A stretch of 64,000 nt of DNA from Heliopora coerulea (Eukaryota; Cnidaria; Anthozoa; Scleralcyonacea; Helioporidae), in the NCBI GenBank assembly GCA_030142905.1, contig JASJOG010000067.1:1240001-1304000 (forward strand). The letters run 5' to 3'. Position 1 is the stretch's first letter. Each line of letters starts with the position of its first letter. Shown here piece after piece: positions 12,446 through 23,900 of the stretch. The notes beneath the pieces are model-generated. The model did no database searches. It was not told the DNA's origin and worked only from the letters and a program-made list of their open reading frames with translations. A program made the position numbers and the translations under genes.

Positions 12446-15400
12446 TATATATTAATATATTGTAACTGTGATAAATTAGTAATGTTCTGTAATGAACTGT
12501 GCTAAACTAGTAATATAAGATAAAAATATTATAACAAAGCCAACGTTCTTTTCCATTTCAATGTAGATGTCAATATCCATGCACTAACAACACATATGGT
12601 CCCAACTGTACTTTCCAGTGCAAATGTCAGAATAATGCAAAATGTGCAATAGACACTGGACAGTGCAATTGTACTCAAGGATATACAGGGAGATTTTGTG
12701 AACATACGTGTGAGAGTGGGATGGCAGAGGATAAATGTCGTATAGCTTGTAATTGCACTGCCAATCAAGGAATATGTAATCCATTTACGGGGGAATGCAG
12801 GTAATTTCTGGTCGTGTCCACCAATGTAGACTCCACTAGTTAAACATGGTAGTTAAATTGGAGCGCAAATGTACGAGAATTTAATAAGAACGCCACATCG
12901 CATACATCAACGTGGATTTCAAACGTGAAATTGAAACAATCAAATTATTTCACGTGCGAATCACAAGCTCCTCGGTTTACTCCGTAAGCTGTCTCAGCAT
13001 GCCATTATACATGGATAATCCAGAACCAGCCGACAACTTTAGCAAATAAAGGAAGAAACAAACTTCGAACAATAATGCCATCTTGGTAACTCAAGATATG
13101 AGTTAAAGTCAAGAGAATTACAACGAAATTGTGATTTTAGCTCATATCTTGAGTTATCAAGATGGCGTTATTGTTCTGAGTTTGTTTCTTCCTTTATACA
13201 TGGATAAAATATAACTGTATTAAGGAAATATCAAACCTGCAAAAAAGCATGTTTTTGTTTTGATGCTAAGTAACGATATAGTCTCCAACGAGAACAGTAC
13301 AATATTTCTACGATTAATAAGAAGAAATTCAATAAATTGGTGTATGTTCTTATAGTTGTCTTCCTGGTTTCAATGGCACTTATTGTGAACACCGCTGTCC
13401 GCAAAATACCTTTGGTCCTCGTTGTCATGGTGAATGTAGTTGTCGTAACAATGCCAATTGTTCGGTTGAAGATGGGTCATGTGACTGCCTTGCTGGTTGG
13501 GTTGGAATATCATGTGATCAGCCTTGTCCTAACGGGTATGTTCATCTTACTTAAGTGTCCTACACAAGGACCTTTTATTTAAACTTTTTTCTTAACTACA
13601 GTTCTACTTACATTCTTTTTATACCCCTCGAAATCTCTTCCTAACGTCACCAGATATTAAGCCTTAATTTCCCATCATTTTTGACTATTATTGTGATCTA
13701 GTATTGTGACTACTATTGTGATATTTAATCGCGTGACTACTGTTCAACCCCAGAATGCATTACCGCCACGCAAACTGGGAGCCTACTACAGTTACATACT
13801 ACTTACTATATAAGGGTCGTTTTAATTTAGGTTTTATGGGAAGAAATGTAAACACAAATGTAAATGTGAAAATGAGGCTGTTTGTAACAAATCTGATGGT
13901 AGCTGCAAGTGTACTGGCGAATGGCAAGGAGAGTACTGTGAGAGAAGTAGGTTTATATACTTATTATTCTTTGTCCGTTATGTTTGTCTGTCTGTCCTTC
14001 GATCCTCGCTCGTTCGTTCATTCGTTCGTTCGTTCGTTCGTTCGTTCGTTCCTTCCTTCTTTATTTCCTTCCTTGCTTGATTTTTACTTTCATCCTACCT
14101 TCCTTCTCGTCTTCCTTACTTTCTTACTTTCTTTCTCTTTTCTTCCTTTTTTCTTTCTTTTCTTTAGTTTTTGTTGCGTAATGTAGGCTGTTAATTTTCT
14201 ATGGGTGTTTGCCCTTCTATCATGCAACACATAGTGGAACGGGCAAACTGATAAGCCAGAAATATTGATTTGGAGGAAGGTGTAATTAGAAATCGAAATT
14301 AAAGAAACGGGAAGTAAACATTACTTTTAAAGCACTACAAGGACAATTACCAGAATATATATCTGAAATGTTTGATATCAGAAATAATGCTATGTATCAC
14401 CTAATATAGGTCATATAGGTAAGCGGCTGCATGGAACAAATTGCCTTGCGATATAGTTTCTGAGTATCAACCTCTGTCTACGACAAGATTTAAAAATCTA
14501 ATTGATCACTATTTCCAAAATTTAGGAAACAATAATTGATAATGGCTCTAAGATTGTCCAAGACATTTCAAGACGACACTTGTTTGAACTGCATGAATTT
14601 GGGCTTGTGTGGATTCTAAACACTTGTATGATGTTAATTGTTAGTTATGTTTGTATATATTATTAATAATCGGTAGTTTGTAATATAATTAGTTTATTGA
14701 TAGGTTGTAAATAAAGTAGTTATTATAGGGTGAAGCTGATTAGTATGTAGGCTTTGCAACTTTTTGTAATTTAATAGATTTTTAGATCAAAGCACGGCCC
14801 ATTGAAAAACAGCTTAGTGTGCTGAATGGCTACCGTGCATAAATAATCTCAAATAAATAAATAAATAAATAAATCCAAACGAGGGGTAGAATGCCATGTA
14901 GGCAGCATTAAACGACGTGCAAAAAATGCAAAAGGGTCAGGAAACTGCGGAAATTTAGGATACAAAACACTAACATTTCGAGTATTTACATTTCTCACTT
15001 GATAAAACACTTTCTCATTTAACCAGAATGTAAAAATTCAACTTATGGAACCAACTGTACAAATGTTTGTACTTGCCAACGTAACACAACGTTGAGGTAG
15101 GTGTCAACCGAATGATTTTAGCATTCCTTCTGGCCATAGTTACCTCGTGAAATGCTCGCTTGTCAACCTTTTATGCCGACTAGAAAAGCCTTGCGCAATA
15201 TATTGTGATATCTTGTCTCCTGCCATTTATACCATCTCACGACCTACATTTGATGTATTTATCAGATGCCATGCTATAACTGGTGAATGCAGTTGCAAAC
15301 CTGGCTTCATCAACAACAAGTGCAGTGAACGAGAAGGTAAAAGCTGTCTCCTGCTGTCCTAAACCTGATTGTTTGGATTCAATCTAGTATAAAGTCTTTT

Positions 15401-18400
15401 AAGAGAAACATTAGGATATTAGGATGTTGATAACCTGCTAGATGATAGTTGTAGAGATTGGTTTCTGTGCTCTGCTTAGTATTTTGAACGTTTGCAGTAT
15501 GTGAAAATAGAAAAATTAAGATATTTTGATGATCTGTTAAACTTTAATAAAATTTAGGTGGTTCTATTTCAATCAATTTTTACTTGAAACAGTGTACTAA
15601 ATACATTGACACTTGAATAAAATTTTTCAATCATTTCTTCCTTCCTTCCTTCCTTTCTTGCTTTCTTTCTTACTTCCTTCCTTCCTTTCTTTCTTACTTC
15701 CTTCCTTCCTTCTTTTCTTTCTTTCTTTCTTTCTTTCCTTCCGTCATTCCTTCCTCCCTTCTTTCTAACATGTAATTTCTTTTTCAGTATGTCCTAGAGG
15801 TTTATATGGTAAAGATTGCAAGAACAAATGTGCTTGCTCAGATCGAGGTTCATGTGATGTTGCCTCCGGAGAGTGTTTTTGTGACAGTGGGTACATTGGA
15901 GATAGATGTGAACAAAGTACGAGAAACTTATTTCGTCTATATAGCTAATGGTTAACGGACGAGTTTTGCTAGAGCGTTTCACGGGTCATCAGAAGGTTGT
16001 GGGTTAGATCCCTATCTGGGGCTCAATGAACCTTGACCTGAAGTTCATCTACACTTTCAGGGTCAGTTCACGGTCAGTTCACAAGGGCCATTGCTTTTAA
16101 AAGGATGACAGCTCTTTCAGATTTTTTGCATTTGCGTAATTTTTCACAATCGCAATATTTTTTTAAGTGCTGAATTATGGATTTATCAGTCATGCACTCT
16201 ATTGTTCTTCTTTTCTAAACATTTTACAGAGTGTGTCGAAGGTTTCTTTGGTCTCAGTTGTAATCAGAAATGTCTTTGTAAGAACAATGCACCATGTGAT
16301 CACGTGAATGGCTCGTGTAATTGTCACCAGTCCCCTGGATGGCGAGGGACACACTGCGATCAACGTAAGCAGTATCAAAACAATAACAATAACAATTACA
16401 GTAAAAACAATAAGAATAATATAAAGAATAATTATAATAATAAATTTATCAAGAGATACTCTTTGTCTTCCTAGGCTACAAATTTCAAAGTGGTTTCCTC
16501 AACCCTTAGGCCAAGTTTTCATCAGAGGTGGTGTTAGGAATTCCGTGAGGCAGGGGCTAACGTCTCCGAAATGGGGCCTAAACCAGGGGAGCGGGACCTC
16601 TCTCCCTTTATAATTTTCTTTCCTTTATAATTTCCTTTCCTTTATAATTTCCTTCCATAACGGTTAAAAACACCATGTTATTTTTCGCAAGAATAATCGC
16701 TACAACTGACCAGAAACAGTTTACTTTTTGATTTGACATCAAGAGAGGAGTCTATTATCTTTCGTGGCTAAATCAATAACAAGCAATCATAGTTTGTACA
16801 ATATATAAATGGGTTATCTTCAATGACAACTCCTTGACAAATTCTTGATTTTTCCCCCCACAAGGGGGCCGTAGCTCGCTCTGGCACCACCCCTGGTTTA
16901 CACTAACGACGTAAGTGTAAGCATACCGACATAAGCAAGCGCAGTTAGCACTTCATCGTCAACTGAACTCTTTGCACTTCACCAATACAAAGGGATTTAC
17001 CTAACGTGAAGTAGCTCCTACGCTTGCGTATGTCTTTATGTTGATGCTTATGTCGCTTGTGAAAACTAGGCCTTAAGCTTTAATATGTTTCGATATCAAA
17101 CTCGTTAACAAACAAACACTTATTCCGAAAGTTTCATGAATAGAATCGCAATATTAGACTCCACCATGAAACAATAACCTCACAAATGACAAATCTCTGT
17201 CACAACATTTAGTACCAAATCGGATACGCTTCTCTCACAGAGCTGAAAAGACCTCACGGATTTGTTCATCACCATAAACTCTCGCCAAAAAGTCGTTCAT
17301 CTGCCTACACAAATGTTTTTTATGGGTAAACTGTACATACATTGTTTTTCACTAGAGCCTAATTCCCACTTTGTGGATAACGTCATGTGTGCTGTACCTT
17401 TTTCATTTATCTTATGCGCTCTTGGATAAAAAGGTACTTTTGGCAGTTCAATTTTTCACAAAAAGTCGCTCCAGGGACTGCTTTTGTCTGGAAAAAATCC
17501 AACATAAACGTGCAGTTTCATCAAAATAAGTTAGTACATAGCAGAGGTAATATCTCTGCTTCTCAAACTTTATACTATCGCCTTTATGAAACCTGGATTG
17601 CATAATCTTCACCTGAGAATAAAATTTTATTCTTAGTAACGGTTTTTAACTTTTTTCTAGCTTGTCAGTCTGGACGATATGGTACGGGTTGTGGGGAGGA
17701 ATGTCAATGCAAGAATGACGCCACATGTGATCACGTGACTGGAAAGTGTGAGTGCCTGCCCGGATGGAATGGGACATATTGTGAAAAATGTGAGTGATGT
17801 AACATTTATCATTCGTTTCTTTTACAGGCCGTTGTGAAGAGTTTTTGGCCTAAGAAGGGTGCCATTTGGCCATTTCCATTCGGCATTATATAAAAATATA
17901 AAATATATAAATACATACTAATATATAAATATATATATATATATATTCTTTATTTATTTATATATTTTATATTTATATTTCTAAAATTCATTAAGAATTC
18001 ATGAGGAAAATACAAGAGAAAATCATAACCGTGCCGTGTCTTTATATGTGGTAAAGACACGTGACTTTACATGTGAAGAAGAAGTTAATTTTTTTTCGGC
18101 TTACAAATGACACATTTCCAACCTTTCTTCACGAATTAGCGTATTAGGAGGTTCATTTTAGAAGACATCTAAGAAAACTCGCAGTTCATGCTTTATCGGA
18201 TCTAAAACACTCGGCTATCGCCTCGTGTTTTAAATCCCGATAAAGCACTCCTGCTCGGTTTTTAAATATTACATATATACTTTTAAAACAACTTTATTAA
18301 GGAAAAGAAAACCTTACGTTTCGAGGACGTGTCCCTTCGTCATATATATAAATTATACATAAAAATTATATTAAAAATATTCGTTTTACTCTGTTTAATA

Positions 18401-20866
18401 CGAGACAATTTTACTACTCAAAGTATATCGTCCTGACAACTGCTTGACGAAGTTTCATTACTTAAATTTTCGTCAAATAGAGATTATTTTCTTTTCTGAC
18501 CCTTGTTAGCTCACATGTAGTTCTGTAGTCTTTGCCGCCACCTTGTTACAAGTTACTGTACAAACCGATTTTGGAATGCATTCGCACGCCTTGCTCTGCC
18601 TCGTTGAAACAAGTTTTTGACGGGTTGTTTTGAAAGTTTGATGTAAATAGTTGTGAAGTTACATCCCCTAAGAAATCTGTTCAAGATTGTTTCAACGACG
18701 TGCTAGCGTACTGCACATGTCAAGTAGCAACCCACTTGGTTTTTTGCCATTTTTTTGTGACTTGATAAAATAACTTTGTTTTATGACTTGTTAACAGACT
18801 CGTCGCAGCTTTGCACCGAACGCATCTCACAACAAGCCAGTAAGATTTCCAACCGTGTTTCCTTCCCTCACACGGCAACAATGTGACTAGGCAAAAAGTT
18901 AAAAGGTTGGTAACTGCCGTGACTGGAATTCTTCGTGACCGATTCGGAATTCTTTGAGATCAATCACGGCAGTTATCAACCTTTTAACTTTTTACCTTAT
19001 TTATCACTGTCTACGCACCACTCCAATTATTATAACAATGTGACTACATGGAAATTGTTTTTTATCTAACGTCTCCCAACCCTCGATAGACTTCCAGTAA
19101 TTCAGTGTTTACCTAAAGGCGCGAGCGAAGTCTCGCGTTGTGATTGGATTAGTTTGTAGACTTCGAAGGGACGTTTTCACAAAAGGGAACTCAATTCATT
19201 CACCCATCCATTTCCACACTCACCAGCCAACTACCCATCAATCGAACCATTCACTTACTCATCCATCCATCCATCCATTCATTCACCTACCCAACCATCT
19301 ATCTATCCATGCATTCACGCACCCAATCAGCAACCCAATCACCCATCCAATCCTTCCATCCACCCACCTTTTCATTCACCTATCCATTCATCCAACCACC
19401 GTTATTCCCACCCGCCCGTCCATCTGTGTGTTCATCCGTTCGACCATCTATCCACCGGCCGGAGGTCATGGGATGTATCATTTATATGTTCACTTTACTT
19501 TTTAATCCAACAATGTATTTAGCATGTTCAAATAACAAGTATGGAAAGAACTGTGGACTTTATTGTCAATGCTATCAGGAAAATACCGAGTCATGTGATC
19601 CAGTTAGCGGGCAGTGTAACTGTAAGGCAGGCTGGACTGGGGATTATTGCACGGAAGGTGAGTATAAGTAACTAATATTGGTTGGAGGTAGAAGACTAAG
19701 GACGATTGAGCGATGCCGAGAGAGGATTTGTTAAGGAAAAAGGAGTAAGCAAGGAGGAAAGGAAACAGCGAGGGATGTGAAAAGAAATTGACGAAAAGAT
19801 GGCCATAATGAGTGAACTAAACCAGGAATAAGTCAAAAGAGCAGAAAAGGTGATAGAGCAAGAACGATTAAGATGTAAAATGAAGTAAAGTGAAGAGAAA
19901 TCGAGAGAACAAGAACGCAATAGGGTAAACAAATCTGTCGGACTCTTCTGAAGAACTACAGTGATATGTAAATTATCACCTGGACATATTCTTAGTAACA
20001 AATCCCATGACTACAATCAAGAATTACAGAGTGTAAGACATTTCAAACAAATAAGATTCATTGAAAATACCGATCCGATTCAAGATTACCGGCAGACTTA
20101 TGTTTTTCGTGGCACGTTGTCCTTGTTTCCTTTTTCTTTCTTTCTCTCTCTTCCTCACTCAATCAACCTACGAGATATTTGATTATACAAAAAATTGGAT
20201 AATGGTTGAAAATGTTTTTACGAGATGCTATGTCTTGGAATGAAGGAATGCAGGAAAGAAGGGAAGGAAGGGAAGGGAAGGGAGGGAAGGGAAGGGAAGA
20301 AAGAAAGGAAGGAAGGGAAGGAAGGAAGGAAGGAAAGAATGAAGGAAGGAAGAAAGGAAGGGAAGGAAAGGCAAAGAAAGCAAAGGAAAAGAAAGGAAAG
20401 AAAGGAAGAAAGAAAGGAAGAAAGAAAGAAGGAAGGGAGGGACGGATGCACGGACGGACGGAGGGACGGAGGGACGGAGGGACGGACGGATGGACGGACG
20501 AAGGAACGAACGAATGAAGGAAAGATGGAACGAATGAAGGAAAGATGGAACGAATGAAGGAAAGATGGAACGAATGAAGGAAAGATGGAACGAAGGAAAG
20601 GAGGGAGGAAAGGAATGAGTAGCAGGTTGCGAGCGAATATTCAGAATTTTTTTTGTCCAAATTGTTTATGCACTCTTTGTTTATCTTTCAGTCTGTGACG
20701 ACTTTCGTTACGGACTTCACTGTACAAGCACATGTTCTTGTAACAAGACCAACACAGACTGGTGCAATCCTGAAACTGGAGAATGTGACTGTCTCCCGGG
20801 ATGGCGAGGAAGTGATTGCAATGAAAGTAAGTAGAAAAGGATTCTTGGAAAACTATAATTTCACTA

Positions 20867-20903
<37 letters not shown>

Positions 20904-23900
20904 GTTGGTTGCTTCTCCACTTCATCGCCGTGCACAGGGGACGCGAGATTGCAAGAGTAGAAGGACCGACGTCTCCTAATCCAGGAACAAAGAAGAATTA
21001 ATCTTATGTACAGTTTATCATCTTATCGTCGTTTTGTTCGAAGGAAAATTGCTGCAGTAAATTGCTCATAAAACTTATAAGAAATTGCTGTCTTTTGGTC
21101 TCTGGATATCTATTTAGCATTTAGCCAGGGCTTCTAAGGTGGAATGCTTTGAAGTCTTTGACACCAATAACGAAGTTACTTCTTCGACGTGGCTGGATTA
21201 GCTTATGTGACATGTGCAATATGTATTTCGTCAATCCGAAACGTCCGATGGTTAGGTTTATGTTGAAAACCAGGCTAAGCGCCCATATTCTTCTCTTTGG
21301 TGGCTCACCTTAGAATCCTCCTTAACAAAACCACTGGTGCACTATCAAAATAATAAAGCCCTGAAGGATGCCTATAATTCTTAGGAGATACACTAAAGTC
21401 CCCAAAATTTTTAGTTTTCTACCAATCAAATTTTCCAATCAAAATTGAACATCTTCTGCCCCACCAATCGGTGCATCTAAAGTAAGATACCTCAAAAATA
21501 GTGGTGAATATATATATATCAAGAATTACGGCAGTTCATGAGAAAATTACGCTGAACATCGACAGTGCCATTTCTGGCGTTTTAACAGCCGGAGGAAATT
21601 TACCACTACGATTTGGTGACCCATTTATGAAGGTGAAACCTTTCGAAGTAAACTGAAAATCAAAAAAAAAAACATTTTAAAATATTCTGTTAAACTCGTA
21701 ACAATAACATACTCCGGTGGAATATAATGTCGAAATCATATTTACTTACGCTCTGAACCGGAGAAGAAAAAGCAGATATCATCTCTATTCGCAATTATGA
21801 AAACTCTACCAACTCTTTTTTGGACAGAAAACTAGAACCCCGCTTACACTGTCGAATTTTGGGCACGGCACGTACAATTTGCCGTGCCGAGATCTACATA
21901 CACGGAGGTGCTCGGCACGGCTAAATTTTCAGCCACGAGTACAAAATTTTAGAAAGTCCGCACCGTTTACACAATGGAAATCACCCGTGCTGTGCCCAAA
22001 AATAGCGGCACCCGTGGCAAAATTTTAGCCCAAAATGTTTCCAATGCAAAAGGGGTTAAGGTTTCGCTAAGTCAATTTGTCTCTGTGACTGTATCAAAAT
22101 AGCGATGAATGTCTCCAGCAACTAAAAATGCATGATATTAAATGAGGTCTAATATTTTAAATTTTAGAATGTCCTACTGGTTACTTTGGTTATGAGTGCA
22201 AGAGAAAATGCCACTGTAATTCTTCTTACATCGAAGGAGTATGTTCAAATGTTAACGGCTCTTGTTACCGAGAGCGGCATGCGATGAAATCGACCGATGT
22301 TAAAAGTAAGTTGGCGTCAATAAGGGGTACGTCTCTTTTATGGCAGAGTTTGAACTGCATTAAAATCAAAACCACTAGTTTAAGAAGGTTTGAGTGAATG
22401 AGAGAAAAAGCAAAACCGCGAGAACCAAGCGTGCTAGGGGCACGTGTCTCCTAACTATTTACAAAAATACCCTTTTTATAGGGGAATGTACGCAAACTGA
22501 CTTTAAGAATATGTAGTAAACACACAAACAATGATATGAATGTGGAGTACTGCGTTAGCGGAGTCAGGGAACCGCCAAAACGAGGAGATTCTGAGGCTTC
22601 GAGCCTTCCTCGACCCATTTGGCTTTCGCCTTGTAGTAAACATGAATTACTTCATGGTAAATGCTTGTACGATTTTTATTCACTAGTTGAGATGTATTAT
22701 AAAACGAACCAGCGAACAACGAGCGAGTAAGCTTTATGGTACGTCTCAACTTGTGAATAAAAATTGTGCAAAGTATTTATCATGATGTAGTTGATAAATA
22801 CTAAAGTTTTCAAGTCAGTTATTTGGAGAACAAAGAAGACATTCAAATTAATAAAGACACTAGTGATAAGTACCTTTCTGCCCTCACGAACACATTTTTC
22901 TTCGTCAAAATTGTGTATTGTTTGTAATTTAAACTTGTCTCTAACAGACGTTTATTTCAAAATTATCCATAATAAAGTTGTAGTCCAGCAAAATTTCCTC
23001 ATACTGTTCTTTGATAGATTATACAACTGCCAAAACATTAAAATCCTCGGCTTGAAGCCAGTTTGCCTAAGGCGATGCTTTGGCGGGAAAAACGTTGGCC
23101 AATGAGAACATAGATATCTACGACCAATCAGAACACTGATACAGTACTTTTTCATGAGTGAAAAAATGACAACCTTTTGATTTCAAGCGTACGAATTTTA
23201 CTTGTGCCATTTAAAATGCGGAAATCTTACCGCTTACATAATCCAGTAATGTTTATTCAATGTGTGTTCTTTACCTATGTGAAAGAGGTGCAGGAAACTT
23301 GCCGCAAACCTAAACTTGTATCCTACGCCTCAGTAAGTCATTGACTAAGCGAGTGACGGAAGTTCGCAAGGAGTGAGTGAGTGAGTGAGTAAAAGAATGA
23401 ATCAATGGATGGGTGGATGGGTGGATGGGTGGATGTGTGGATGAGTGAATGATAAAAGGATGGAATAATGAAAAGATGAATTAAGGGTAAAATGAAGAAA
23501 AAATGCAAACAAACTCGATAACTAATCATCAACATAATTTCTTTGTCATTTTATCCAGACTGGATGTGGATTTTGATTGGATTGATATGCAGTGGCGTAG
23601 CTGTAATTCTTCTAATAATTTCGTGCAGGAAAAGGTTAGCGAGATTTATAAAGGATACTTTTTGAATGGTAATACGCGCTTTATTTTTTTGAAGGAAAAA
23701 AAATGAGCAAAATAGGGTGACTTTTTTCATGGTTGTATTATTATAAGTAATCGCATGGTTTTATTCAATTTGAAATTGACTTACACAAATATTTTTTCAA
23801 AGAGTGTAAAACTCAGGTGACCTCGTGGTGGAAGCACAATTTGGGGTCCATGATAAACGAAAAACCATCCGATTCATGAATATCTATAAATCATATATAT

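Larger units (their letters stand above)
17790..19522. other. Gene A intron 15
   Basis: No exon recognised. It holds TA-rich sequence (17885-17960), an ACACTCGGCTATCGCCTCGT palindromic block near 18205, a Penelope-like hammerhead-core remnant on the minus strand (about 18315-18345), the fold-back element at 18892-18993 and the CATC/CACC repeat at 19195-19470. Confidence 0.5.
8430..22305 (+). other. Gene A exons 4-18: EGF-module array
   Basis: The first module (exon 4) has the simple [23 protein letters not shown] form. It is followed by repeated eight-Cys modules of the type CP..YG..C...C.C.NNA.CD...G.C.C..GW.G.YC, as in MEGF10, SREC and Draper. Exons 5-9 cross module boundaries in phases 2 and 0, while exons 13-18 each encode one module in phase 1-1, as expected of an array that grew by exon duplication. 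The last module (exon 18) is a half module ending at GSCYRERH before the membrane. Many NxT/NxS sites (NGT, NCT, NNT, NCS) suggest heavy glycosylation. Confidence 0.8.

Noticed and set aside
20163..20660. Open frames of 165 and 110 codons on both strands
   Set aside because: Translation of GGAAG-type purine repeats inside a gene A intron.
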